From positions 8,246,001-8,310,000 of the forward strand of contig NZ_CP011125.1 in NCBI RefSeq assembly GCF_000737325.1: a stretch of 64,000 nt of DNA, given 5' to 3'. The number at the start of each line of letters is the position of its first letter. The first letter of the stretch is position 1. Origin of the DNA: Sandaracinus amylolyticus (GTDB lineage Bacteria > Myxococcota_A > Polyangia > Polyangiales > Sandaracinaceae). The notes beneath the pieces are model-generated. The model searched no databases. It was not told the origin of the DNA and worked only from the letters and a program-made list of their open reading frames with translations. Below are positions 18,614-26,771 of this stretch, one piece after another. The position numbers and the translations under genes were made by a program.

Positions 18614-19057
18614 ATGAGCGAGACGAGCCAGAGCATCCTCGTGATCACCGACCTCTTGCTCGGCGCGGTCCACGCCGACGGGAGCAAGAGCGGCGAGGAG
18701 ATCCACGTGGTGCGCGATCTCCTGAAGGAGCTGCTCGATCAACGCGACCTCCCGGAGTCGATCGAGAAGCGCATCGAGCTCTTCGAGCCCGGCGACTTCT
18801 CGCTCGCCGAGTGCGCGGCGACGTTCGCGAGCGCCGAGCCGGAGCGCAAGCGGCGCCTGCTCGAGCTCGTCGCGGCGGTGCGCGATGCCGACGAGGAGGT
18901 CGACGTCGCGGAGGACGAGTACCTCGTCTCGCTCGCGAAGGCGCTCGGCATGAAGGAAGCGGAGTACTCGGATCTCACGCTCGACTACGAGATCGAAGAT
19001 CTGCGCGAGCATCTGTCCACGCTGCGCTCGGTGAAGCCGCCGCCGCTGAAGGCGTGA
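18614..19057 (+). CDS. TerB-like domain protein
   Basis: 147 all-helical residues of the TerB family (SILVITDLLLGAVHADGSKSGEEI, AVRDADEEVDVAEDEYLVSLAKALGM). TerB domains bind metal through acidic residues and take part in envelope stress or phage-resistance complexes. A closely similar domain forms the N-terminus of the sugar transferase at 31,723 (both start LLGAVHAD). It may be cotranscribed with the TetR gene 35 bases downstream, although an operator-like site lies between them. Confidence 0.8.
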   Translation: MSETSQSILVITDLLLGAVHADGSKSGEEIHVVRDLLKELLDQRDLPESIEKRIELFEPGDFSLAECAATFASAEPERKRRLLELVAAVRDADEEVDVAEDEYLVSLAKALGMKEAEYSDLTLDYEIEDLREHLSTLRSVKPPPLKA

Positions 19058-19060
19058 ATC

Positions 19061-19075
19061 CTGACCGCAGGTCAG
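19061..19075. promoter_or_regulatory. Palindromic operator candidate in front of TetR gene
   Basis: CTGACCGCAGGTCAG is a perfect 6-bp inverted repeat with a 3-base spacer. It starts three bases after the TerB stop and ends 17 bases before the TetR start. TetR repressors commonly bind such sites to control their own gene; autoregulation is inferred. Confidence 0.55.
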
Positions 19076-19092
19076 CTACCTTTTCGCGCACC

Positions 19093-19752
19093 ATGCGAAC
19101 GGTGCTGCGAGCGCGGAAGGAAGAAGACAAGGACGAGCGGCGACGCGTGCTGCTCGACGCGGCGCGCTCGCTGTTCGAGGAGCAGCACTACACGCAGGTG
19201 AAGGTCGCGGACGTCGCGGCGCGCGCGGGGCTCGCGAAGGGCACCGTGTTCGTCTACTACCCGACGAAGGAGTCGCTCTTCCTCGCGCTGACCGAGACGC
19301 TGCTGGTCGAGTGGATCGAGGCGCTCGAGCGCGAGGTCGAAGCGACGCGCGGAAAGCTCGGCAGCGCGCGCGCCGCGCGCATCCTCGCGAGCGGGCTCGT
19401 GGAGCGACCGACGTTGACGCGACTGCTCGCGATCCTCGGCTCGGTGCTGGAGCACGAGGCGGACGGAGAGCGCATCCTCGCGTTCAAGCGGAAGCTGGTC
19501 GAAGGGCTCGCGAAGATCGGCGCGATCCTCGAGCGCAAGATGAGCTTCCTCGGGCCCGGCGGCGGCGCGCACTTGCTGGTGCGCACCTACGCGCTGGTCG
19601 TCGGCCTGCACGCGCTGTGCGAGGTCTCGCCGAACGCGAAGAAGGTGCTCGACGCGAACGACGACGTGGGCTCGCTGCGCTTCGACTTCGCGCAAGAGCT
19701 CGAGAGCGCGCTGCTCCTGCTCTTGCGCGGGCTGGAGAAGGACGCGAGCTGA
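19093..19752 (+). CDS. TetR-family transcriptional regulator
   Basis: 219 residues. The N-terminal helix-turn-helix is clear: DERRRVLLDAARSLFEEQHYTQVKVADVAARAGLAKGTVFVYYPTKESLFLAL (residues 12-65). The C-terminal helical ligand domain is variable, as usual. It precedes a DUF4442 protein and NAD synthetase by about 50 bases. A self-regulated site (19061-19075) lies just upstream. The ligand is unknown; neighbours hint at acyl-CoA or fatty-acid metabolism. Confidence 0.9.
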   Translation: MRTVLRARKEEDKDERRRVLLDAARSLFEEQHYTQVKVADVAARAGLAKGTVFVYYPTKESLFLALTETLLVEWIEALEREVEATRGKLGSARAARILASGLVERPTLTRLLAILGSVLEHEADGERILAFKRKLVEGLAKIGAILERKMSFLGPGGGAHLLVRTYALVVGLHALCEVSPNAKKVLDANDDVGSLRFDFAQELESALLLLLRGLEKDAS

Positions 19753-19803
19753 CGCTCGCCGAACCCTTGCAGCCCTGGCGCCCCCCGAACCAAGCTCCGC
19801 GCC

Positions 19804-20358
19804 ATGACGTCCTCCACCGGCGGCTGGGCCGCGCAGATCGGCTCCGTCCTCCGCCCCGACATCGAGCGCCGCGGGAACCTCATCCGCACCGCGTGGGATC
19901 GCCTGAGCAGCGTCCCCGGCGGCACCCGCCTCTTCTCGCGCTTCGTCGGCCGCGCCGCGCCCTACACCGGCTCGATCCACGCGCACGTCGTCGAGCTGCG
20001 CGAGGGCTACGCGAAGGTCGAGCTCCGCGACCGCAAGCCGGTGCGCAACCACCTCGATTGCGTGCACGCGATCGCGCTCGCGAACCTCGCCGAGCTCTGC
20101 GGCAACGTCGCGGTCGCGTACGCGCTGCCCGACGACGCGCGCTTCATCGTCGCGGGCATGTCGCTCGAGTACGTCAAGAAGGCGCGCGGAACGATCACCG
20201 CCGAGAGCCGCCCGCCGCGCATCGCGTCGAGCGAGAAGCGCGAGTACGCGGTCGAGGTCGAGATGCGCGACGCCAAGGGTGAGGTCGTCACGCGCGCGAC
20301 GCTGCGCACGCTCGTCGGTCCGAAGCGCGAGCCGAACGGGAACGGGCGCGCTTCGTGA
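19804..20358 (+). CDS. DUF4442 hotdog-fold (thioesterase-like) protein
   Basis: 184 residues. The sequence RNHLDCVHAIALANLAELCGNVAVAYALPDDARFIVAGMSLEYVKKARGTITAES is the conserved core of the DUF4442 branch of hotdog-fold acyl-CoA thioesterase relatives. A predicted cytoplasmic thioesterase acting on acyl-CoA is from family knowledge; the substrate is unknown. Its last four bases overlap the start of nadE (GTGA), so the two are translationally coupled, and both follow the TetR gene. Confidence 0.75.
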   Translation: MTSSTGGWAAQIGSVLRPDIERRGNLIRTAWDRLSSVPGGTRLFSRFVGRAAPYTGSIHAHVVELREGYAKVELRDRKPVRNHLDCVHAIALANLAELCGNVAVAYALPDDARFIVAGMSLEYVKKARGTITAESRPPRIASSEKREYAVEVEMRDAKGEVVTRATLRTLVGPKREPNGNGRAS

Positions 20359-22019
20359 AGCCGCTCCGCATCGCGCTCTGTCAGCTCGACTACGCGATCG
20401 CCGATCTCGACGCGAACGTCGCCGCGATCGCCGAGGCCGCGCGGCGCGCGAAGGACGGGGGCGCCCAGGTCGCGCTGTTCTCGGAGCTCGCGATCACCGC
20501 GTACGGCCCGCGCGATCTGCTCGACCGCCCGTCGTTCGTCGACGCGGTGGAGCGCGCATGCGACGCGCTCGCGCGCGCGCTCCCGCCCGATCTCGTCTGC
20601 CTCGTCGGCGCACCGACGCGCGCGACCGGAGGCATCGGTCGCGACCTGCACAACTCGGTGCTCGTGATGCGCGAAGGGCGCATCGCGCAGGTGATCCACA
20701 AGCAGCTGCTCCCGACCTACGACGTGTTCGACGAGGACCGCTGGTTCGAGGCGGGCACGAGCGATCCGATCGTCGACGTCGCGGGCGTGAAGCTCGGCAT
20801 CACGATCTGCGAGGACGCGTGGAACGACGTGACCGTGATGCGCGGCCGTCGTTACCAGGGCAATCCCGTCGACGCGGTGGTGCGCGCGGGCGCCGACGTG
20901 ATCGTCAACCTGGCGGGCTCGCCGTTCACGCTCACGAAGCGCGAGGGGCGCGCCGCGATGCTCGCGGCGATCGCCGAGAAGCACGCGCGCCCGGTGGTGA
21001 TGGTCAACCAGGTCGGCGGGCACGACGATCTGATCTTCGATGGCTCCTCGCTCGTGCTCGGCCCCGACGGAGCGACGTGGGCCCGCGCCGCGGCGTTCGC
21101 GCCCGACGTGCTCGTGTGCGACGTCGCGCCGGGCGGCCCGCAGCGCGCGTGGCCCGAGACCGACGAGGCCGCGGCGCTCGACGCGCTCGCGCTCGGCGTG
21201 CGCGACTACGCCGCGCGATGCGGCATGAAGAGCGCGATCCTGGGCCTCTCGGGCGGCATCGACAGCGCGCTCGTCGCGGCGATCGCGGTGCGCGCGCTCG
21301 GGCCCGATCGTGTGCTCGGCATCGCGATGCCGAGCCGCTACTCGAGCGAGCACTCGATCGCCGATGCGCGCGCGCTCGCGACGAGCCTCGGCATGCGCTT
21401 CGAGATCGTGCCGATCGAGCCGATCTTCGCGCCGTACGACGACCTGCTTCGCGCGCCGCTCGCCGCGCTCGGGCCCGCGCCCGCCGACGACGTGACGTTC
21501 GAGAACGTGCAGGCGCGGCTGCGCATGACGATCCTCATGGCGCTCGCGAACCGCGCCGGCGCGATGTTGCTCAACACCGGCAACAAGAGCGAGGTCGCGT
21601 GCGGCTACTGCACGCTCTACGGCGACATGGCCGGCGGGCTCGCGGTGATCAGCGATCTCTACAAGACGTTCGTGTACCGCGTGTCGCGCGAGGTGAACCG
21701 TCAGGCGGGACGCGAGATCATCCCCGAGAGCACGCTGACGAAGCCGCCGAGCGCAGAGCTGCGTCCCAACCAGACGGATCAGGACACGCTGCCGCCGTAC
21801 GACGTGCTCGACGCGATCCTCGCGCACCTCGTCGAGGGTCAGCGCTCGACGCGCGAGGTCGTCGAGGCGGGGTTCGACCCCGCGATCGTCGCGCGCGTCG
21901 CGCGCATGATGAAGATCGCGGAGTTCAAGCGGCGCCAGATGCCGCCCGGGCTCATCGTGACGAAGAAGGCGTTCGGCCCCGGACGTCGCATCCCGATCGC
22001 GCAGCGCTGGGCCTACTGA
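20355..22019 (+). CDS. nadE: Glutamine-dependent NAD(+) synthetase
   Basis: 554 residues, the length of two-domain NadE. It converts deamido-NAD to NAD using glutamine. The N-terminal nitrilase-like glutaminase has the Glu-Lys-Cys triad: Glu in FSELAITAYGPRDLL (about 44), Lys in HKQLLPTYDVFDEDRWF (about 115) and Cys in GITICEDAWND (about 151). The C-terminal synthetase has the ATP-pyrophosphatase loop LGLSGGIDSALVAAIAV (about 296) and the NTGNKSEVACGYCTLYGDMAGG segment. The GTG start overlaps the DUF4442 stop. It is cytoplasmic and probably essential. Confidence 0.96.
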   Translation: MKPLRIALCQLDYAIADLDANVAAIAEAARRAKDGGAQVALFSELAITAYGPRDLLDRPSFVDAVERACDALARALPPDLVCLVGAPTRATGGIGRDLHNSVLVMREGRIAQVIHKQLLPTYDVFDEDRWFEAGTSDPIVDVAGVKLGITICEDAWNDVTVMRGRRYQGNPVDAVVRAGADVIVNLAGSPFTLTKREGRAAMLAAIAEKHARPVVMVNQVGGHDDLIFDGSSLVLGPDGATWARAAAFAPDVLVCDVAPGGPQRAWPETDEAAALDALALGVRDYAARCGMKSAILGLSGGIDSALVAAIAVRALGPDRVLGIAMPSRYSSEHSIADARALATSLGMRFEIVPIEPIFAPYDDLLRAPLAALGPAPADDVTFENVQARLRMTILMALANRAGAMLLNTGNKSEVACGYCTLYGDMAGGLAVISDLYKTFVYRVSREVNRQAGREIIPESTLTKPPSAELRPNQTDQDTLPPYDVLDAILAHLVEGQRSTREVVEAGFDPAIVARVARMMKIAEFKRRQMPPGLIVTKKAFGPGRRIPIAQRWAY

Positions 22020-22030
22020 GGACGGTCAGA

Positions 22031-23251
22031 TCAGAGCGGTACGACGTCGATCGGCGCGCTCGACTCTCCGCGCCACTCCGGCGCCTCGGGCGCGATCCGC
22101 TCGACCGACAAGAAGTGCGCACCGCCGTCGCTCGCGCCGAGCTCGATCACGATCTCGTAGCGATGCCCCGGCTTGAGCGCGAGCCCTGCGCGGTGCTGCG
22201 CCGCGAGCGACACACACGCGAGCGTCCGCCGCCCGTCGCTCACGACGAGCCATCCCGGCGCGTCGGTCTGGATCGCGTAGAACGCCTCCGCGGGCGGGCG
22301 GAACGTGAACGTCCGATCGACCGATCCCGCGGGCGCGCCGCAACGATCCGGCTGCGAGCTCACCGCGCCGCTCGAGAAGAACACCGGCTGGCCGACCGTG
22401 ACGGGCCCGCCGGTCGCGAGCGACGTCGACGTCAGCGTGTACGTCCCCGAGCCGCCCGACAGCCCACCGACGATCACGCGGTACGTCACGCCCGCGACCA
22501 CGTCGATCACGACCTGCGATCGCGTGATGTCGCCGTGATCGTCGTTGCACGCCATCGACGTCGTGCTTCCCTCGGGCACGACGCCGAGGTACGCGTCGTA
22601 GTCCGCCTGCACCTGGAACATCTGCGCGCCGTCCTCGGTCGCCGTGAACGCCCACTCCTGCATCGGGCCGACGGGCGGGCAGTCGATCCCCACGACGGGC
22701 GCGCGGAACCGGGTGTCGCCCTGCACCGTCGTGCTCGCCGCGAGCACCTGCGGCGGCTCGGGCGTGCCTCCGTCGCTCGCGCTCGCTGCCGTGGTCGCGA
22801 CCGCCGCGCCGCCGTTGACCCACAGCTCGTAGCTCCCTGCGGCGCCCGAGTACCCGCCCTGCACGACCTCGACGCGCTGTCCCTCGCGCAGCGGCACCGT
22901 GACCTGCGACGCGCGCGTGCTCGAGTGGTCGTCGTTGCACCCGAGCTCGCCCGTGCTCGGATCCCACACCGAGAGCACTCCGTCGTAGTCGGTCGTCGCC
23001 GACTCGAACACGTACGTCGCGCTGCGCGGCGCCACGAAGACCACGCTGCGCATCGGCGAGCCCGCCGCGTTCCCGCAGGAGATCGCGCGCAGCCCCGAGG
23101 GCCCGCCGCGCGTCGAGCCGCGCACGCGCTGCGACTCCACGAGCGTCGTGCCCGGGCTCGAGGTCTCGAGCGCCTGACGGATCGTCGACACGACGAAGCT
23201 GCAACCGCTCGCGCCGAGCGCGATCACGAGCGCCGCGATCACTCGCCCCAT
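22031..23251 (-). CDS. Lipoprotein with repeated beta-sandwich (PPC-like) domains
   Basis: 406 residues. ATG 23251 lies inside the end of the upstream gene (13-base overlap) and opens a lipoprotein signal MGRVIAALVIALGASGC. Three similar modules follow: each has a Cys-containing strand, a FxxxxxxxYDxxLxVxx segment, an acidic C-N-D-D-H motif in the first two (LGCNDDHSSTRASQV; MACNDDHGDITRSQV) and a GGYSGAAGSYELWV-type end. This matches bacterial pre-peptidase C-terminal/ProP-like carbohydrate- or calcium-binding sandwiches. It is probably surface-exposed and coupled to the gene upstream. Confidence 0.72.
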   Translation of the reverse strand: MGRVIAALVIALGASGCSFVVSTIRQALETSSPGTTLVESQRVRGSTRGGPSGLRAISCGNAAGSPMRSVVFVAPRSATYVFESATTDYDGVLSVWDPSTGELGCNDDHSSTRASQVTVPLREGQRVEVVQGGYSGAAGSYELWVNGGAAVATTAASASDGGTPEPPQVLAASTTVQGDTRFRAPVVGIDCPPVGPMQEWAFTATEDGAQMFQVQADYDAYLGVVPEGSTTSMACNDDHGDITRSQVVIDVVAGVTYRVIVGGLSGGSGTYTLTSTSLATGGPVTVGQPVFFSSGAVSSQPDRCGAPAGSVDRTFTFRPPAEAFYAIQTDAPGWLVVSDGRRTLACVSLAAQHRAGLALKPGHRYEIVIELGASDGGAHFLSVERIAPEAPEWRGESSAPIDVVPL

Positions 23252-23847
23252 CGCACGCCGGCTCCGAATTCGATCCACAACGCGGGCATCCGATTCAGAT
23301 CGTCGAGCCGCACGTGCCCGACGAGGAACGCGGCGATCCCCCAGTGCGCGTCGAAGTACCAGTCGCCGCCGACGCCGCCGGTCAAGAGCGCGCCCGGCAG
23401 CAGCGCGGACGCGTAGCGCTCGCGCACGATCACCTCGGTGCCGTCGTCGAGCAGCGCGACGTGCGGCGCGCGCTCCTGCTCGGGCAGCCCGACGAGGTAC
23501 ATGCCCGCGCCGATCAGCACCGTCGCGCGCAGCCCGTAGCCCTGCGCGACGGTCAGCCGCGCGCGCACGAAGTCCGCCGCGATCAGGTACTCCTGCTGGC
23601 GTCCGAGATCGGTCGAGCTGTCGCCGCCGAACGCGATCGACACCGAGGGCCCGATCGAGATGCCCGTGCTCGCATCCGTGACGAGGATGTCGAGGTCGTA
23701 CGCGACCAGATACGCGACGCCCGGCTCCGCGCGGAACCCGATGTAGAGCGCGTCGCTCGATGGATGCACCGCCGTCTGCGCGCGCACCGACGCCGGCAGC
23801 AGCGACGTCGCCGCGACGAACGCGAGTGCCACGAGATGCGCGCGCAC
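23239..23847 (-). CDS. Exported protein, probable outer-membrane-barrel or periplasmic
   Basis: 202 residues from GTG 23847. A signal peptide (LVALAFVAATSLLPASVRAQ) is followed by alternating hydrophobic beta-strands (YIGFRAEPGVAYLVAYDLDILV, GISIGPSVSIAFGG, YGLRATVLIGAGMYLV) ending in ALWIEFGAGVRWGE. The strand pattern suggests a small beta-barrel, but no family is recognised. The end overlaps the start of the next lipoprotein gene, so the two are probably made together. Confidence 0.65.
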   Translation of the reverse strand: MRAHLVALAFVAATSLLPASVRAQTAVHPSSDALYIGFRAEPGVAYLVAYDLDILVTDASTGISIGPSVSIAFGGDSSTDLGRQQEYLIAADFVRARLTVAQGYGLRATVLIGAGMYLVGLPEQERAPHVALLDDGTEVIVRERYASALLPGALLTGGVGGDWYFDAHWGIAAFLVGHVRLDDLNRMPALWIEFGAGVRWGE

Positions 23848-23905
23848 GATGGTTCGTTCCCCCGCCCTCCCGCGATTCTGTCCGATTCGACCGGCCGCGC
23901 GGAAG

Positions 23906-24760
23906 TCACGCCGGGAGCACGGAGATGTCGAGCGCGCGGAGCCGCTCGGGATCCGCGATCACCTCGACCGACGTGATGCGATCGTGCGCGAACGTGAACG
24001 TCAGCACGCCGCGCAGCACGCCGCGCGGCGCCACGACGATGCCCACCGCGCCGTCGACCACCGCGAGCGTCCCGTGCCGGGCCCGCGCCTGCGAGGCACG
24101 CCGCGCGACCACCTCCGCGCCGCGCGCCTCGGTCTCCGCCCCCGCCGGGACCGCCGCGCGATCCGCGCGCAGCACGACGTCGGGATCGAGCACCGCGAGG
24201 AGCGCGTCGATGCTCCCTCCGCGCGCCGCCGCGACGAACGCCTCGACCACCGCGCGCTGCCGCGCGATCGCCGCGTCGTCCGGCCTCGGGGCGCCCTGCA
24301 CGCGCCGGCGCGCGCGGCTCGCGAGCTGTCGCGCCGCGACCTCCGAGCGATCGACGATGCGCGCGATCTCGTCGAACGAGACGTCGAAGAGATCGTGGAG
24401 CACGAACGCGACGCGCTCCGCCGGCGGCAGCGTCTCGAGCACGATGAGCAGCGCGACCCCGACCGAGTCGGCGAGCGCGAGCTCGGCCTCGGGATCGCCC
24501 TCACCGACGCGCTCGGCGTGTCCATCGAGCGCGTCCTCGCGGCGCGACTTCCGCGAGCGGAGCATGTCGAGGCACACCCGCGCGACCACGGTCGTCAGCC
24601 ACCCGCGCAGGTTCTCGACCTCGCTCGTGTCCGCGCGGCTCACCCGGATCCACGCCTCCTGCACCGCGTCGTCGGCCTCGCTCGCCGATCCGAGCATCCG
24701 ATACGCGACCGCGCGCAGGTGATCACGATCCGCGAGCCATCGCTCCGCCAGCTGTTCCAT
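23906..24760 (-). CDS. ECF41-type RNA polymerase sigma factor with SnoaL-like C-terminus
   Basis: 284 residues. ATG 24760 is used because GAGGAG lies 9 bases upstream and an ECF41-type promoter sits further upstream; a start at 24817 would fall inside that promoter. Sigma region 2 (HLRAVAYRMLGSASEADDAVQEAWIRVSR) and region 4 (ETLPPAERVAFVLHDLFDVSFDEIARIVDRSEVAARQLASRARRRV) are clear. Residues about 175-284 are the fused NTF2/SnoaL-like regulatory domain ending in IADPERL, the position of the NPDKL-type motif that controls ECF41 activity. No anti-sigma gene is expected in this group. Confidence 0.92.
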   Translation of the reverse strand: MEQLAERWLADRDHLRAVAYRMLGSASEADDAVQEAWIRVSRADTSEVENLRGWLTTVVARVCLDMLRSRKSRREDALDGHAERVGEGDPEAELALADSVGVALLIVLETLPPAERVAFVLHDLFDVSFDEIARIVDRSEVAARQLASRARRRVQGAPRPDDAAIARQRAVVEAFVAAARGGSIDALLAVLDPDVVLRADRAAVPAGAETEARGAEVVARRASQARARHGTLAVVDGAVGIVVAPRGVLRGVLTFTFAHDRITSVEVIADPERLRALDISVLPA

Positions 24761-24784
24761 CCCGTCGTTCTCCTCGATCTCGAT

Positions 24785-24838
24785 GACGGATGGAACGACG
24801 TGCACGTGACCGGTCACATCCGCGCTCCGCCATCCGTC
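24785..24838. promoter_or_regulatory. Divergent ECF41-type promoters
   Basis: Plus strand: GGTCACA at 24812-24818, 16 bases, CGTC at 24835-24838, leading to the carboxymuconolactone-decarboxylase-like gene. Minus strand: GGTCACG (24811-24805), again 16 bases, CGTC (24788-24785), leading to the sigma gene. Known ECF41 promoters resemble TGTCACA-N16-CGTC. The two -35 elements share the palindrome GTGACCGGTCAC (24806-24817). Autoregulation plus control of the partner gene is inferred. Confidence 0.75.
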
Positions 24839-24858
24839 AGACGATCAGGAGGTTCGAG

Positions 24859-25326
24859 ATGACGATGCGAGCACGGATGAAGCACCCCGCGATGATGGTC
24901 CCCGACGCGATGCAGGCGCTCCAGGCGCTCGGCGCCGCGATCGAGAGAGCAGGTGTGCCCCGTCGCACCCTGGAGCTCGTGAACCTGCGCGCGAGCCAGA
25001 TCAACGGCTGCAGCTTCTGCGTGGAGATGCACTCGCGCGCGCTGAAGCGCAGCGAGGAGAAGGACGAGCGCATCTTCGCGGTCGCGGCGTGGCGCGAGTC
25101 GCCGCACTTCACGCCGGCCGAGCGCGCCGCGCTCGCGCTCACCGAGGCGATCACGCGCGTCGCCGATCGCGCCGACCCGGTGCCCGACGAGCTCTGGCGC
25201 GAGGTCACGCACCACTTCGACGAGCCCGCGCTCGCCGCGCTCGTCCTCGGGATCTCGAACGTGAACACCTGGAACCGCCTCAACGTCGCGACGCGGCAGA
25301 TCGCGGGATCGATCCGCACCGACTGA
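24859..25326 (+). CDS. Carboxymuconolactone decarboxylase/AhpD-family protein
   Basis: 155 residues. ATG 24859 is preceded by AGGAGG at a spacing of 6. It contains the AhpD-like redox motif NGCSFCVEMHSRALK (CxxC plus His, about residues 53-60) and the conserved WRESPHFTPAERAALALTEAITRV segment. Members act as alkylhydroperoxidase-like thiol enzymes. Divergent pairing with an ECF41 sigma factor is a known association for this group, and a matching promoter precedes the gene. Confidence 0.9.
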   Translation: MTMRARMKHPAMMVPDAMQALQALGAAIERAGVPRRTLELVNLRASQINGCSFCVEMHSRALKRSEEKDERIFAVAAWRESPHFTPAERAALALTEAITRVADRADPVPDELWREVTHHFDEPALAALVLGISNVNTWNRLNVATRQIAGSIRTD

Positions 25327-25453
25327 ATGTCGTGACGCTCGCACGCCGCGCTGACGTTCTGTCGCGCGGCGCGCGACGGATCTCGCGTTCTCGCCGAGAA
25401 AACGCGGTGGAACGCGCGTTGCCATCGCCCTCCGCGCACTGGAGGAGCGAGCG

Positions 25454-25963
25454 ATGACGACGACGATCACGATCCCCGAGCCCGAGACGAACGACCTCGC
25501 GATCGAGCGACTCCTGACGCGCCGCGGATGGGCGCTCGATCTCGCGTGGGTCGGCGGCGCGAGCGCGCTCGCGGTCGCCACGATGCTCGGCGCGAGCGCG
25601 CTCTTCGCGCTCGCGGTCGCGGCGACCAGCGCGCTGATCGGCGCAGCGATCGGCGCGGGCGCGCCGTGGCTCCTCTCGCGCCGCGTGCGGCGTCTCCCGG
25701 TGCTCGTGCTGCTCGGCGCGGGCGCGGGGCTCGGCGCGAACTGGGGCGCGCTCAGCGCCGCGAGCGTCGCGCTCGCGAGCGACGGAGGGCTCGGCTGGGT
25801 CCGCGCCGCGGAGCTCGGTGGGACTGCCGGCCTGCTCGTGATGGGCCTCTTCTGGCTGCCCGCCGCGCTGCTCCGCGCGAGCGGCCGCTCGACACGCCTC
25901 GCGCGCATCGCCGCGCTCGCACTGTCTCCCGTGATCGCCGGGTACCTACTCGTCGCGCTCTGA
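25454..25963 (+). CDS. Hypothetical inner-membrane protein
   Basis: 169 residues. ATG 25454 follows GGAGGAG by about 6 bases. After a short cytoplasmic N-terminus there are five hydrophobic segments rich in Ala, Gly and Leu, with Arg-rich loops (SRRVRRLPVL). No family is recognised. The last 18 bases overlap the convergent TetR gene. Confidence 0.7.
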   Translation: MTTTITIPEPETNDLAIERLLTRRGWALDLAWVGGASALAVATMLGASALFALAVAATSALIGAAIGAGAPWLLSRRVRRLPVLVLLGAGAGLGANWGALSAASVALASDGGLGWVRAAELGGTAGLLVMGLFWLPAALLRASGRSTRLARIAALALSPVIAGYLLVAL

Positions 25964-26686
25964 GCCCGAGTGCGCGAGCCCGCGCGCGATCGGCAGCGCA
26001 TCCGTCACGAGCTCTCCGAGCTTCTCGCGGAACCACCGATCGCGCTCCGCGCTCGGCTTCTTCGAGAGGCTCTCCCAGAGCACCGTGCGCGAGAAGCTGT
26101 ACCCGAGCGCCGCCGAGAACACGAGCAGCATCCCGAACTCGATGTCCTCGCGCGCCGGCACACGATCCTCGCCGAGCTGCGCGCGCACCCGCGCCTCGAT
26201 CGCGTCCGCGACGAAGCGCATGCCCTGATCGCGACGCGGGAAGAAGTCCTCGCTGTCCATGCGCCCGCTGAGGATCGCCCACGCGAGCAGCCGCCCCGAG
26301 AGCGGATGCGCGAGCTGCTCGAAGCACATCTCGACCCACTCCGCCGGCCCCGCGTGCGCGACGTCCGCGATGCGCTGCAGCGTCTCGACACGCGTCTCGA
26401 GCATGTGATCGCGCAGCGCGGCCTCGACCAGCGCGTCGTAGGTGCCGAAGTAGTGCGAGACGAGCGCGTGGCTCACCCCCGCCGCCTTCGCGACCTCCTT
26501 GAGCCCGACCGCGTCGGGGCCGTGCTGCGCGAGCAGCGTCTTCGTCGCATCGAGGATCAGCCGGCGCGCCTCCTCGGGGCTCCGACGACGGCGCGTGCTG
26601 CGCGCTTCGGGCGCGGCTTTCTTCTCGGAGGAGGCGGACGGTGCCGCGGCGCGAGACGTTCGCCCGCGGGCAGGGGTACGAGCCAT
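25946..26686 (-). CDS. TetR-family transcriptional regulator
   Basis: 246 residues from ATG 26686. A Lys/Arg/Ala-rich tail of about 35 residues precedes the helix-turn-helix (EEARRLILDATKTLLAQHGPDAVGLKEVAKAAGVSHALVSHYFGTYDALVEAAL, about 37-90). The C-terminal ligand domain is helical. It is divergent from the Coq4-like gene, and a perfect 16-bp palindrome lies inside that gene's promoter, so it likely represses the Coq4-like gene. The ligand is unknown. Confidence 0.9.
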   Translation of the reverse strand: MARTPARGRTSRAAAPSASSEKKAAPEARSTRRRRSPEEARRLILDATKTLLAQHGPDAVGLKEVAKAAGVSHALVSHYFGTYDALVEAALRDHMLETRVETLQRIADVAHAGPAEWVEMCFEQLAHPLSGRLLAWAILSGRMDSEDFFPRRDQGMRFVADAIEARVRAQLGEDRVPAREDIEFGMLLVFSAALGYSFSRTVLWESLSKKPSAERDRWFREKLGELVTDALPIARGLAHSGSERDE

Positions 26687-26720
26687 CGCCGCGAAGATAG
26701 CCCGGGGCGTATTGGCACGC

Positions 26721-26760
26721 TTGACAAGAGAGCGCATCCGCCTATTGTCAGATCTGACAA
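26721..26760 (+). promoter_or_regulatory. Sigma-70-like promoter overlapped by a perfect TetR-type palindrome
   Basis: TTGACA at 26721-26726, 16 bases, TATTGT at 26743-26748. The -10 element overlaps TTGTCAGATCTGACAA (26745-26760), an uninterrupted 8+8 palindrome ending 11 bases before the Coq4-like ATG. A bound dimer would block transcription start, consistent with repression by the divergent TetR protein. Confidence 0.7.
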
Positions 26761-26771
26761 CAGGAGCGCCC

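Noticed and set aside
22020-23416. Plus-strand open frame extending past nadE
   Set aside because: It is the complement of the PPC-like lipoprotein gene, in a different frame from nadE, and shows no protein family.
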